Shown: positions 1 to 12,236 of the stretch, piece by piece
Position numbering within the stretch: the first letter of the stretch is position 1
Layout of the letters: each line of letters opens with the position of its first letter
NCBI GenBank assembly: GCA_019637335.1
Contig: JAHBVV010000007.1
Span: forward strand, 181,210-245,209
From: Candidatus Hydrogenedentota bacterium
GTDB lineage: Bacteria > Hydrogenedentota > Hydrogenedentia > Hydrogenedentales > JAEUWI01
Length of the DNA stretch: 64,000 nucleotides
Reading direction: 5' to 3'
Translations under genes and position numbers: made by a program
The notes under the pieces: generated by a model
What the model saw: only the letters and a program-made list of their open reading frames with translations
Told to the model about the DNA's origin: nothing
The model's database searches: none

Positions 1-2394
1 ATCGTGGACCTCCTCGGCGATGCGCGCCTGTTTGCGTCCTCGCTCGACGAGCCTTCGCTGCTGGTGGGCAACAACGGAATTCTGAACGTAATCGGGGGCA
101 CCTTCCAATCGGTCAATGCCTCACTCGGCGAATCGTCTTTCGCACGGGGCGAGGTTTCGGTGCTCAACGAGGGCACGCGCTGGGAGAACGACGGCCGACT
201 GCTGGTGGGGGACGGCGGCCCGGGCAAGCTGAGCGTGGTCAACGGCATTGCGTCGGCCCTGGAAACACGCATCGGCGGCGGCGCGCTGGCGGGCGGCGAG
301 GTCGTGGTGGGGGGGGCGACATCCACATTTCGGAGCGGCAACTTGGCCATCGGATTCGCCGGCCCAGGCCTGCTCGACATCCGGGACGGCAGCAACGTCT
401 TTAGCCGGGAGGCCGTTATCGGCCGCGCGATTGACGGGACGCACGAAGTGCTGGTGGGGGGCGGAGATGCCCCTGGCGGGGACGCGGATTGGTTCATCAG
501 CGAGGGATTGGTAATTGGCGATGGCGGCAAAGGGTCCTTGCGTATTTCGGAGCGCGGCTTCGTAACGGTGGAGAAGGATGTACAGCTTGGCGCTGGCTCC
601 TCCATCCGTATGGAAGGTGATAGTTCCTTCACTATGGATAACCTATTTGTTGGTCATGCTCCGGAGGGCGACATAGCCGTGGTGAACCTGAGCCTCGGCG
701 CGGAGTTAATCGCGCGGAATCTTTTGGGCCTGGGCAGGGAAACGGGAGCCCTTATGGTCATAGACAGCGCCAAATTGACTATGTCACTGGATGCCGATGA
801 TCTCGGTGGAATCGCGATCGGTGTAGAACGGGAGGCCATACTGGAGCTCAAAGGGGCTGAAACTCGCGTGGTATCGAAGATACTGCATATTGGAAACCTC
901 GCGCCTGGTTTCCTCTTTATCCTCGACCGTGCCACCCTGTTCAGCGGGACGGCCGTGGTGGGAACCGTCGAGGGCGATCCCGATTTGAAGTCTGCCGTTA
1001 TCATCGGGAATTCGGCATCCTACCCGGACGATGGCGTACCGAACTGGGAAGTCGGAAGTTTCCTGACCGTGGGCGACGCCCACGAGGGCGAGGTCCTGGT
1101 CAGGGACGGCGGCTCGGTCGTCGTCCGGAGATCGTTGATAGTGGGCGCGAACGCGGATGGCACGCTCGTCGTGCGCGGGGAGGGCGAGAACGCGGAAACG
1201 CCTTCGCTCCTCCTGGCCGAGGAGAATGTGGAACTCGGCACGGGAGAAGGCGTGAAGGCAAATCTCAGCATCGAGGCGGGCGGGATCGTCAGCATCCGGG
1301 ACGACCTCGTGATCGCGGCCGAGAGGATTTCCAAGGGCACGGTTCAATTGTTTGATCGAAACAGCGCGGGTATCGGCAGCCGTTTGTCGGTGGGCAGCGA
1401 GCCGGAATCGGACAACAGCCAGCTCATTGTCGGGCAGGGCGGAGAGGGGGAACTCCATATCTTTCCGGACAGCACGGTGTCGGCCTTCCGCGTTGTGGCG
1501 GGTGTCAATTCGGGAAGCCTCGGAACCATCTATGTCGAGGGCGACGTCGACGACGATGGCATCGGCAAAGGAGATCCGCCTGCGGCGGGACCGATCCAGC
1601 TTGTCGTGGAAGACGAACTGCGCATCGGCGGTGGCACCGGCGACACGTCAGGCGTTGGGATATTGGCGTTGGCGGCGGCGCGCATTCAAGCCGACCGCGT
1701 GCTGGTGAACGGAACCGTGGAGGGCGAGGGCGAAATCATCGCCCCCAATGGCGTGACCGGCGCGGGCGTGTTGCGGCCCGGCGTCGCGGTGTCGGCGGAC
1801 GTCGTCGCGGTGGAGGGCGAAGGGGGTTCGGCCAAGCGCAGAAAATCGACCGGCCCCGGCGCGCTCACCATCACCGGCGACCTGACCCTGGAGCCCGGCG
1901 CGCGGGTGGAGTTGCGCGTCTTCGGGCCGGGCGCGGGCCAGTCGGATCGCCTCGAAGTTGCCGGCACCTTGACAGCGGGCGGCTCGCTCGACATCCGCTT
2001 CGAAAACGGCTATCTCCCCGCGGCGGGCGACCGGCTCACGCCCATCGCGGCACTGGGCGGCGTCGTGGGCGATTTCCAGGCCATCCGCTTCCCCGACCTG
2101 GACCCCGCGTTTCAGTTTGAGGCCACCGCCACGGGCGACGGCCTGGCCATCACGGCCCTGAACGACGCCCTCCCCGCCGGTGCTGAGGGCGAGGGCGAAG
2201 GCGAAGGCGAAGGCGAAGGTGAAGGCGAAGGCGAGGGTGAGGGTGATCCTGACCCGACACCGCCGCCCGGCGGCTGCCAGTTCAGCAAGCAAATGGAGAC
2301 CATCGAACGCATGTTTGGCGACTGGATTGCGGTGCTCCTCGCACTCGGGGTGTTGCTGGGCGGCAGCCAGTGGCGTCGTTCGCTGTCTGATTGA
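1..2394 (+). CDS. Surface protein with T5SS/PEP-CTERM-type repeats, 5'-truncated by window edge
   Basis: The frame is open to the first base, so the N-terminus and signal peptide are probably outside the window; 797 residues are visible. Most of the protein is a run of imperfect repeats of the form VGxGGxGxLxVxxG (for example LLVGDGGPGKLSVVNG), the pattern of the T5SS/PEP-CTERM-associated repeat, which is expected to form an extracellular beta-helix. A passenger-like module follows (GALTITGDLTLEPGARVELR...). Then come 10 Glu-Gly units, a Pro-rich stretch, Cys 39 residues from the end, a hydrophobic segment and an Arg-Arg tail. This ending matches the two genes downstream, so the three are paralogues. 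The likely role is a cell-surface or matrix protein; its ligand is unknown. Confidence 0.8.
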   Translation: MVDLLGDARLFASSLDEPSLLVGNNGILNVIGGTFQSVNASLGESSFARGEVSVLNEGTRWENDGRLLVGDGGPGKLSVVNGIASALETRIGGGALAGGEVVVGGATSTFRSGNLAIGFAGPGLLDIRDGSNVFSREAVIGRAIDGTHEVLVGGGDAPGGDADWFISEGLVIGDGGKGSLRISERGFVTVEKDVQLGAGSSIRMEGDSSFTMDNLFVGHAPEGDIAVVNLSLGAELIARNLLGLGRETGALMVIDSAKLTMSLDADDLGGIAIGVEREAILELKGAETRVVSKILHIGNLAPGFLFILDRATLFSGTAVVGTVEGDPDLKSAVIIGNSASYPDDGVPNWEVGSFLTVGDAHEGEVLVRDGGSVVVRRSLIVGANADGTLVVRGEGENAETPSLLLAEENVELGTGEGVKANLSIEAGGIVSIRDDLVIAAERISKGTVQLFDRNSAGIGSRLSVGSEPESDNSQLIVGQGGEGELHIFPDSTVSAFRVVAGVNSGSLGTIYVEGDVDDDGIGKGDPPAAGPIQLVVEDELRIGGGTGDTSGVGILALAAARIQADRVLVNGTVEGEGEIIAPNGVTGAGVLRPGVAVSADVVAVEGEGGSAKRRKSTGPGALTITGDLTLEPGARVELRVFGPGAGQSDRLEVAGTLTAGGSLDIRFENGYLPAAGDRLTPIAALGGVVGDFQAIRFPDLDPAFQFEATATGDGLAITALNDALPAGAEGEGEGEGEGEGEGEGEGEGDPDPTPPPGGCQFSKQMETIERMFGDWIAVLLALGVLLGGSQWRRSLSD
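2185..2244 (+). repeat. Hexanucleotide repeat encoding (Glu-Gly)10 linker
   Basis: Ten in-frame units of GARGGY encode alternating Glu and Gly between the beta-repeat domain and the C-terminal Cys/hydrophobic tail. Both GAA/GAG and GGC/GGT are used. Confidence 0.9.
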
Positions 2395-2566
2395 GTAGAG
2401 AATTCACGGGGACGCCACCCGCGGACCCGTGCCTGCAATATCGCTGGGCGGCTGGAATCCGGTGGCTCGGAAATTATCGAATGGGAGTACGAACCGGGCG
2501 GATTCGCCTGGTGGTTCCCCGTCATTGGTGGGCTTTCCATGAGTCCGAAGTTCTGGAGAAATGACC

Positions 2567-5380
2567 ATGCCATTTGAATACCTTCGCGACAGAGCGGCTC
2601 TTATCGTGTGTCTTGTGTCGGCGTGTTTCGCCGCGCCCCAACATCTGGCCTCCGCCACGCCGCGCCCGCCGGAGTTCGCCGGTGGCGGCTGGGGCGCGCG
2701 CGATCACCGCCTCGAAGACAACGAAAACGCCGGTGGCAGCTTCGAGGTCTGGCCCACAGAGGATGTGTCGGCGGGCGTTTCTACGGCCGGTATCACCGCG
2801 ACGTTCGACTACGATCCCGTGACGGGGGTCTATTCGGGAACGGTCGCGCTGAATGCGGGGGCCTTGGGCGAGGAGGATTGTCCGGATTGCCCGGGCGGGG
2901 TTGCCTATCCGCGGGCCTCCGCAAACCTGCGGCTGAACTTTCGCATCTACGACGAGGCCTACCTGACCGTCGCGGGCGCGACCTCCAATGCCCCGATCTG
3001 TTGCGGCAACCGCACGGTCACCGTGCAGCGCGGCGGAGTAAACAACCGGGTGACCGAATTCACCTGCGGCGGCACGCGGGAAAGCCTGAACGATGGGGGC
3101 GGTCTTGATACCGAGTTCCGGTGGTACGATGCGGCGGGCAATCCGTGCCGCTATCAGTTTCGCGGTTACGGCGGCAGCACATCCATGGAGCGCACGGAGG
3201 TACTGCAGGGAAACGCGCCGGGCTGCGAGAGTTGCTTTCAGGAATGGGGAATCGACTTCTTCGTGGAGGCGCAAGGTTTCCGGGGCGATGCCGACGGGTC
3301 GTCCGGCTCCATGAGCATGACCTGGTCGCTTTCGCCGAGCGTGCCGCCCCTGCCGCCCTCGGATATGTATTTCTGGGAGGGGTTGAACGGCGATTTTAAC
3401 GACCGTGCAAACTGGGAGCCGGAAGGCGTTCCGGAGGGCAACGACCTGGCTATTTTCGACAAGGACCAGATCTATACGGTGCTCTTCGGCGCGGAGAGCA
3501 TCGGGTCGGCGTGGGTGGAGCGCGGGGGCCTGACTTTCTCGGGCGGTTCCGGCTCGTATTCGAACGGGTCGGCGGCGGCCCCTTCGCTGATCGTGGGAAA
3601 TGACGCGGCGGACATGGCGCGCCTCCAACTGGTGAACGGCCATGAGCTCAACACCATTTTCGCCATGATCGGCAAGGGCCCGGCGAGCAGCGGCCTGGTC
3701 ACTTTGGCGGGGCTGCCCGGTCCGCCGTCGGCTTGGGAGAACACGGGGCGTCTCACCGTGGGGCATGGCGGCCCGGGCGAAGTCGTCCTGGAGCCGGGCA
3801 CGTCGTTCCGTACGGACGAGCTCATTGTGGCCGATCTGGCCGGAAGCAGCGGGACGGTCCTGGTGCTTTCCGGCGGGTCGGAAGGAAATCCCTCGGCGCA
3901 CCTGGGCAGCGCGGCCGTGGGCGTGGGCGCCGTCGGCGAGTTGTTTGTAGAAGATTCTGTCATCGAAACGGGGATGCTGGCGGCGGGCCTCCTGCCGGAC
4001 GGGATCGGCTCCGTCTCGGTCCAGCGCGGTTCCGTTACGGCCAGTGGCCTGACCGCGGGTGTCGATGGGAGCGCCTTCGTGACCCTGACGGATGGCGGCG
4101 CCGTGGAATCGACGCCCGGCTCCCTGGAAGGGGGGCTAGTGCTGGGAAGAAATCCGGGCTCCTTCGGGCAGATGATCGTTCAAGACATCGGGAGCCTGGC
4201 CATCGCGGACATCGTATTCCTGGGCCGCGCAGGCGAGGGCGAAATTAACGTTAGCGGCGGCGGCGGACTGGTGGCGGACTGGATACTCATCGGTAGCGAG
4301 GGGGCGGGGCGCGGGCGCCTTCGCGTGGGTGATAGCGGCAGCGTGACGGCGGCGCTCGTGGGCGATATCGGCCAGATCAGCGTGGGTGCGGGCGGCGCGG
4401 GGCCCAATCTGTTGGAAGTCGAACCGGGCGGCAGCGCGACGGCGAGCGAAATGCGAATCGGCGTATCGGGCGGCCCGGAGGTTGAGAACCGCGTTACGGT
4501 TGATGGCGGCGAAGTGACGCTCCTGGAGTCCCTCGTTATCGGTGATCTCGCGGCGCCGGACGGGAGCGGTTCGCGCGGCGAACTGCTGCTTCAAAACGGC
4601 GGGCTGTTAGTCGCCAGCGAACTCCGGCTGCACGCCGCTTCGACTATCTCGGGCAGCGGCGTCATCGATCTCGGCGGCGGTGAAGGCCAGCTTGACGGCA
4701 CGGTCGCACCGGGCGTATTCGTGCAGGCGGCGGACGGAGGCGCCAAACGAGCGGGGCCGGAAGGGCTCCGTGGCGCGGGTTTCGGAACCCTCACAATCCG
4801 GGGCAACGTGACGGGGAGCGCACCCGAGATTATCCTGGGCATCGGCGGGGAGGACGCGGGGCAGCGCGACCGGCTTGTCATCGAGGGCAACGCCAATTTC
4901 GAAGACGTCGCGGTGGTGCTCGAGTTTCTGGAAGGCTTCGCGCCCCAGGAGGGGATGGCGATCCCGCTGATCGAAGTGACGGGCGACGGCAGCGTGACGC
5001 CGGCACGTGTCGAATTCACGGGGCTGGAAGATGGCTTCGCCTTCGAACTCGAAACGGCGGCCGACGGCAGCGCCATCCAGATGCGCGCCCTGACCGACGG
5101 CGTCGCAACGACCACCCCCGGAGGCGAAGGCGAGGGCGAGGGCGAGGGTGAGGGTGAGGGCGAGGGCGAGGGTGAGGGTGAGGGTGAGGGTGAGGGCGAG
5201 GGCGAGGGTGAGGGTGAGGGCGAGGGTGAGGGTGAGGGTGATCCGGTGCCTTTTAACTGCAATGCATCAAAATCCACTGTACTCGACAACTTGCAACGCA
5301 TCTTCGGCGATTTGTTTCTGCTTGGCGCCGCGGTGGCTGGTCTCGCGTTATTGCGGTTCCGGAGCGGAGAGAGGATGTAG
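2567..5380 (+). CDS. Surface protein with beta-strand repeats, Glu-Gly linker and C-terminal sorting-like tail
   Basis: I chose the ATG at 2567 over the one at 2561 because GGAGA at 2555-2559 lies 7 bases before it but only 1 base before 2561. The product is 937 aa. A signal peptide (hydrophobic ALIVCLVSACFAA) is followed by a unique region of about 230 residues with several Cys, including CPDCP and ICCGN. A module with FWEGLNGDFNDRANWEP sits near residue 268, then VGxGGxGxL repeats typical of T5SS/PEP-CTERM-associated proteins. The C-terminus has about 19 Glu-Gly units, then Cys-Asn-Ala-Ser-Lys 40 residues from the end, IFGD, a membrane-spanning stretch and a basic end. It is the middle of three tandem paralogues and is probably exported to the surface. 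Confidence 0.85.
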   Translation: MPFEYLRDRAALIVCLVSACFAAPQHLASATPRPPEFAGGGWGARDHRLEDNENAGGSFEVWPTEDVSAGVSTAGITATFDYDPVTGVYSGTVALNAGALGEEDCPDCPGGVAYPRASANLRLNFRIYDEAYLTVAGATSNAPICCGNRTVTVQRGGVNNRVTEFTCGGTRESLNDGGGLDTEFRWYDAAGNPCRYQFRGYGGSTSMERTEVLQGNAPGCESCFQEWGIDFFVEAQGFRGDADGSSGSMSMTWSLSPSVPPLPPSDMYFWEGLNGDFNDRANWEPEGVPEGNDLAIFDKDQIYTVLFGAESIGSAWVERGGLTFSGGSGSYSNGSAAAPSLIVGNDAADMARLQLVNGHELNTIFAMIGKGPASSGLVTLAGLPGPPSAWENTGRLTVGHGGPGEVVLEPGTSFRTDELIVADLAGSSGTVLVLSGGSEGNPSAHLGSAAVGVGAVGELFVEDSVIETGMLAAGLLPDGIGSVSVQRGSVTASGLTAGVDGSAFVTLTDGGAVESTPGSLEGGLVLGRNPGSFGQMIVQDIGSLAIADIVFLGRAGEGEINVSGGGGLVADWILIGSEGAGRGRLRVGDSGSVTAALVGDIGQISVGAGGAGPNLLEVEPGGSATASEMRIGVSGGPEVENRVTVDGGEVTLLESLVIGDLAAPDGSGSRGELLLQNGGLLVASELRLHAASTISGSGVIDLGGGEGQLDGTVAPGVFVQAADGGAKRAGPEGLRGAGFGTLTIRGNVTGSAPEIILGIGGEDAGQRDRLVIEGNANFEDVAVVLEFLEGFAPQEGMAIPLIEVTGDGSVTPARVEFTGLEDGFAFELETAADGSAIQMRALTDGVATTTPGGEGEGEGEGEGEGEGEGEGEGEGEGEGEGEGEGEGEGEGDPVPFNCNASKSTVLDNLQRIFGDLFLLGAAVAGLALLRFRSGERM
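5126..5239 (+). repeat. Hexanucleotide repeat encoding (Glu-Gly)19 linker
   Basis: Nineteen tandem GARGGY units occupy the same position as in the paralogues on either side. The unit is a multiple of three, so gain or loss changes linker length but not frame. Confidence 0.9.
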
Positions 5381-5495
5381 TCGCCTGAGGCCAGCGCCCT
5401 GTAGCGTTCGCGCTGGCGCCTGCGGCATACCGCCGGGACAGCCATGCCGCCCCGCGGCGGACTTCGCAGAGTGGTGTATCTACATCTACAAATCG

Positions 5496-5524
5496 TTGAC
5501 AGCATACAGGGATTACCCTATACT
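5496..5524 (+). promoter_or_regulatory. Near-consensus sigma-70 promoter for the third surface protein
   Basis: TTGACA at 5496-5501 and TATACT at 5519-5524 are separated by exactly 17 bases. Transcription would start near 5531, giving a leader of about 150 nt before the ATG at 5682. Little else is recognisable in the gene-free stretch 5381-5681. Confidence 0.7.
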
Positions 5525-5681
5525 TCGAGTGCTGGTTTTACATAAGGCTAAGTCTATCGAGGAGAAGTGAATCGATGAGTAGCCGGTGACGGGCCCCCTG
5601 TTTCTGAGGCGCGGTCGCTGGATGGCAGCAATTGTGTTGGTACCAACCGAATTCGTCCAGCAAATATAAAGGCCCCACGTC

Positions 5682-8582
<2,901 letters not shown>

Positions 8583-8614
8583 CCACGCATCGGCCTGGGG
8601 AAAGAGTGCGAACG

Positions 8615-8643
8615 CCACTGCCGCCTCGGTCGCGACAGTGGCC
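8615..8643 (+). terminator. Possible intrinsic terminator after the surface-protein gene
   Basis: GCCACTG and CAGTGGC pair around a smaller CGC/GCG inner stem, followed by CTCGCTTTT. The T-run is short and offset, so this is a weak call. It lies in the 135-bp space between convergent genes. Confidence 0.35.
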
Positions 8644-8717
8644 TCGCTTTTCAGGCGGGTGATGGGCGCGTCGTGCTGTTGCACGCACTGCGCGGCTACG
8701 CTACCAGCGGGCGCCGT

Positions 8718-10706
8718 TCAGCGGTTCAGCCCGGAGACCCAGCTTTCCGCCGCCATCGCGGCCGCGGCCTCTACTTCGGTGGCGGGCAGGTCCCGCGCGT
8801 TTTCGTGGTAGTCGAAGGTGTCGTAGTGGAAGCAGTAGAGGCGTGACGCAAACTGGGCGACGGGCAGGGAGGACTCGCCGGGCGCCTCGCCGTGGCCATG
8901 AATGGATACGGTGACACCCCCGCCCCAGTCCTGGCCGCTGTCGTTGTTGGGGTTGAAGAAGTAAACGCGCATGGCGCCTTCGTGATCGAGCGCCACGCGG
9001 AGAATCGTGATCGCGTGCCAGCCCACGTAGCGCGCCTGGCTGTCGGTCACGGCGATTCCGGCGGGCTGCGGGTGCACCACGGGGGTGTCGTCGTTGTAGT
9101 AGGGGTGGTAGACCGAGTAGAAGGCCCCAATGAACTCCCCAAGGTCGCGGGGCTGGCCCGTGGCGATGTCGACGGCGATCTCGAAGCCGCGGTTGACGCG
9201 CCAGCCGTGGAACTCGGGATTGATCCAGCGGTGGGGGTCGTCGCCGCGCCCGGCGCACAGGCGACCCATCTCGGCGTAGATCTTGTCGAGGTGCGGCACG
9301 AGGACCAGCGATATCGGATCGAGATCATGGTAGGCGGCCGCCGCGTGCGGCGGGGCGGGGAGCGCGCTGGATTGCAGCATCTGGCCCTCAAACATCATCT
9401 GGACATCGTTGTCGCGCGCGGCCCAGCGCACGAGCTGGAGGAGGTAGTCCGGGTCGCTGTACGCCCACATGGAAATGGCGCGGGTGGACTGGCATACGGG
9501 GTTGTTTCCCTGGCCGAGGCCCAGCGGTTGTCCGAGGACGTTGAGCAGCCCCATCATCAGGTAGACCCGGGGCGGGTGCGCGGCGCCGCAGACGGCCGCG
9601 ATCTTGGACTTGACGTCTTCGTGCAGCAGCGCCTTCGTGTGGCGCCACAGGGAAGGCGCGACGCCCGGCTGGTACAGGATGCCGCGCTCCAGGAGCGCGT
9701 TCATGCCGAGAATAGCCTGGCAGGTCTCGGGGTAGACGCACTGATCCAGCAGGGTGGTCACCAGCGCGCGGTAACAGGCGAAGGCGTCGGCGCCCGTGGT
9801 GCTGAGTCCGAGCGCTATCGGGAGCAGGTCGGGATTGGCGGCCAGGGCGTGGCGGACGAAGGTTGCGTGATACGGGGAAACCAGGCCCGTGTCGTGCATG
9901 CAGCGGGCCAGCGCGCGCGCCTCCTCCTCCAGGCCGCGCGCGGGCATGCCTTCGAGGCGCTGGCGGTAGGCGTCGACCCCGGGATCCTCGCGGCTCGCCT
10001 CCGTGGGCCGGAAGAGCGCGGCGACGAGGCTCTCCGCGCCCCAGGCGGTGGTTTCGAGGTGGATATCCGGGTTCACCAGGCACTCCGCCACGCGCGCCAC
10101 CATCACCCGCACCACGTCCACCTGAACCGGGCGCTGCCGCAACAGGCGCCAGATCTCGTCGAGCACCTGCTCGAGCACGCGCTCGTAGCCCAGCTGGTCC
10201 GCCAGGAATTGCATCTGGTGGCGCAGCGTGTCGCTCCGGGCCGCGCCGCGCGCGCGGTCGGACTCGCCCGAGATTCCGAAAACGTGGTGCAGGTTCAGCG
10301 CAAGCACTTTCGTAAGGAAGTGCGTCGCCTGCTCCGCCGCCATGAGGGGCTCGAAGTGCTCCCCGTTCACCACGGCGAGCATGCGCAGCTCGCTCAGGCA
10401 CTCGAGGGTGACCAGCGCCGCATCGGGAGCGTCGAAGGTAAGCGGAACGAGATTCGCCTTCAGCGTTTCCGGGTGATCCCAATCGCTGCCCGTGAAAGCG
10501 CCCGCCGCCCGAAAGCGGGGCGCGTGCGCGTAGGCGTGCGCGGTCCCCCCCGGGGTGGCGAGCAGGCGGCGCGCCTGGTCGAGGAAGCGTCCCAGGTGAT
10601 TCGGGCGGGCAAACGGCGGCGCGCTTTCGAGGCGATCGAGGGCCGCGTCGAAGCCTGCGGAGAGGCGCGCAAACATGTCGGATTCGGCAGTCATATTCAT
10701 GGCCAT
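8718..10706 (-). CDS. Unknown protein with papain-like Cys/His/Asn layout in its C-terminal third
   Basis: I recognise no full-length family for this 662-aa protein. Residues 1-380 look mostly helical with no signal peptide. From there GQGNNPVCQSTRAISMWA places a Gln six residues before Cys405, as papain Gln19 precedes Cys25. His564 sits in GWHAITILRV, like the papain HAV strand. Asn585 (FFNPNND) is followed by DWGGGVTVSI with Trp594, resembling papain NSWGxGWGxxGYI. A cysteine peptidase or acyl-transferase fold is therefore inferred. The ATG lies 18 bases after the stop of the ATP-grasp gene with no clear ribosome site, suggesting translational coupling. ATG codons at 10706 and 10700 are both possible starts. 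The pairing suggests joint action on a peptide-like substrate. Confidence 0.6.
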   Translation of the reverse strand: MAMNMTAESDMFARLSAGFDAALDRLESAPPFARPNHLGRFLDQARRLLATPGGTAHAYAHAPRFRAAGAFTGSDWDHPETLKANLVPLTFDAPDAALVTLECLSELRMLAVVNGEHFEPLMAAEQATHFLTKVLALNLHHVFGISGESDRARGAARSDTLRHQMQFLADQLGYERVLEQVLDEIWRLLRQRPVQVDVVRVMVARVAECLVNPDIHLETTAWGAESLVAALFRPTEASREDPGVDAYRQRLEGMPARGLEEEARALARCMHDTGLVSPYHATFVRHALAANPDLLPIALGLSTTGADAFACYRALVTTLLDQCVYPETCQAILGMNALLERGILYQPGVAPSLWRHTKALLHEDVKSKIAAVCGAAHPPRVYLMMGLLNVLGQPLGLGQGNNPVCQSTRAISMWAYSDPDYLLQLVRWAARDNDVQMMFEGQMLQSSALPAPPHAAAAYHDLDPISLVLVPHLDKIYAEMGRLCAGRGDDPHRWINPEFHGWRVNRGFEIAVDIATGQPRDLGEFIGAFYSVYHPYYNDDTPVVHPQPAGIAVTDSQARYVGWHAITILRVALDHEGAMRVYFFNPNNDSGQDWGGGVTVSIHGHGEAPGESSLPVAQFASRLYCFHYDTFDYHENARDLPATEVEAAAAMAAESWVSGLNR

Positions 10707-10724
10707 CGGCGTATCGTATCGGTC

Positions 10725-11948
10725 CTACAGGAAGAAATCCAGCTCTTCCTGTCGCAACAGGAGATCTCGCACACGATCGGGATCGTCGCCAAAGAAATAC
10801 ACGCTCCCGTAGTGGCTGCCGAAGGCGGTGCGCTTGGCGACCTTGCTCTCGACGGGCGGCTGGAGATCGTGGTACTCGTAGTAGGGGTCATTTTCCGTTT
10901 CGGCGGGGATTTCGAGGCGCGAGATGATGCGCCGGCGCGGGTAGACCAGAAATGTGCCCGCGTGCCCCTTCGCGTCCTCAACTTCGCGCGGGAAGAACGC
11001 CTTGACCTCCTCCTCCGTGGCCTTGGGGTCGCTCACGAGGACCTGCGCCTGGTATGCGTTGAAGCCGTAGGCGCGTTCGATCAGTTCAAACGCGTTCCCG
11101 CCGGGCACCCGGTACGCCACTTCGCCGAAGTACATCTTGCCGTCGCTGGTGACGAAGTACTCGGGGTGGATCAGGCCGTAATTGATGTCGAAGGCCTCGA
11201 TGAGCTTTTCGATCTCCTCGGTGATGCGCGGACGCCACTGCTCCAGCTTCGGCGACGCGGGGATGAATACCGAATAGCCCAGGTGGACGTACTCGGAGAT
11301 GTTCAGAAAGCGGATTTTCCGGTTGTGGATGAACACCTCGCAGGCGAACTCCACGCCGTCGAGGTGGCTCTCGAGGAGCGCGGGAAACTCGTCGTCGGAG
11401 ATGTGCTCCACGTCCTCCACGGTCTTGATGACGCGGTGGCCCAGGCAGCCCGCCTTGTCGAAGGCCTTGAAGTGAATGGGATCGTTCGGGTCGCCCTCCA
11501 GCTTGAGCAGCGCCTGGTTCACACGCTTGAGAAAGTGCACCACGTCGTCTTTGTTGTGCGCCTCCTCGAAAATGCCCACGCGGATGCCCGCGAGCTGCGC
11601 GCGCCGTTTCATCAGCGCCTTGTCGCGGAAGAGCAGCGCCTGGTTCAGTAGCCGGGGATTGTCCAGCAGCACGGCGTTGATCGCGCCGGCCCACTCCACG
11701 GTTTCCTCGTACAGCGGTATAGAAACATCGATGCCTATTTCCTGAAGTGTTTTCGCGATCTCGTAGGATTTCTCGTTCAGCCGCTCGAAATGCCAGGGCA
11801 TGTAGGGAATATCGTTGGCCCTGGCGTATTCTTCCGCCCACGGCGGCGCCACCACGAGATAGCGCCGGTCAAACTGCTCCAGCGCCTCGATGGCCTTCAG
11901 GCTCCAGCCGAGCACGGCGATGTAACCTTTGCTTTCGTCCTTCTTCAT
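10725..11948 (-). CDS. ATP-grasp superfamily ligase
   Basis: The product is 407 aa. The ATG at 11948 has AAAGGA 7-8 bases upstream. The N-terminal 100 residues form a pre-ATP-grasp domain (GYIAVLGWSLKAIEAL). KALMKRRAQLAGIRVG begins the ATP-binding region. The lid-side strand carries VEFACEVFIHNRKIRFLNISE, and the metal-binding end is HPEYF...MYFGEVAYRVPGGNAFELIE, the usual Glu-x-x-x-x-Arg-x-x-Gly-Gly arrangement. ATP-grasp enzymes join a carboxylate to an amine or thiol through an acyl phosphate; the substrate here cannot be read from sequence. It is first in a two-gene unit with the papain-like protein downstream. A terminator at 12190-12210 separates it from the ABC operon. Family call firm, role open. 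Confidence 0.85.
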   Translation of the reverse strand: MKKDESKGYIAVLGWSLKAIEALEQFDRRYLVVAPPWAEEYARANDIPYMPWHFERLNEKSYEIAKTLQEIGIDVSIPLYEETVEWAGAINAVLLDNPRLLNQALLFRDKALMKRRAQLAGIRVGIFEEAHNKDDVVHFLKRVNQALLKLEGDPNDPIHFKAFDKAGCLGHRVIKTVEDVEHISDDEFPALLESHLDGVEFACEVFIHNRKIRFLNISEYVHLGYSVFIPASPKLEQWRPRITEEIEKLIEAFDINYGLIHPEYFVTSDGKMYFGEVAYRVPGGNAFELIERAYGFNAYQAQVLVSDPKATEEEVKAFFPREVEDAKGHAGTFLVYPRRRIISRLEIPAETENDPYYEYHDLQPPVESKVAKRTAFGSHYGSVYFFGDDPDRVRDLLLRQEELDFFL

Positions 11949-12189
11949 GTTGAATTCCTTTCGCGTTGGGCGCGCTGGCGGCGTAAGACCGCACCGGTTC
12001 GGGTGCGGAAGCGCGGGAGAAGGGGGCCGGTCACGGCGGGTGCGGCCCGGACAGAGCCGGTTCGCAAGATGGATCGCGAGCGCGTGTCGAAGGGTTGGGG
12101 GGCGCGCCGGCAGTGCCTGCCTGGCCGGCAAGCGCCTGTTGTCATGGGTGACATGATCTTGCATACTACAGCAATTGAGCGGGGATTGC

Positions 12190-12210
12190 AAAAAGGCCCG
12201 GAAACGGGCC
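12190..12210 (-). terminator. Intrinsic terminator of the ABC/ECF operon
   Basis: On the minus strand GGCCCG-TTTC-CGGGCC is a perfect 6-bp stem with a tetraloop, followed directly by TTTTTGC. It is the only clear stop signal between the last permease gene and the ATP-grasp gene. Confidence 0.65.
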
Positions 12211-12236
12211 AAATCCGGCGAAGGTCCGCCGTGGCG

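Noticed and set aside
5560..5590. A short leader peptide (Met-Ser-Ser-Arg) after GAGGAG upstream of the third surface gene
   Set aside because: Only four codons, with no regulatory codon run or attenuator hairpin to give it meaning.
8892..11651. A 919-codon plus-strand open frame
   Set aside because: It is antisense to the ATP-grasp and papain-like genes, which have motifs, start sites and coupled spacing; the plus-strand product shows none.
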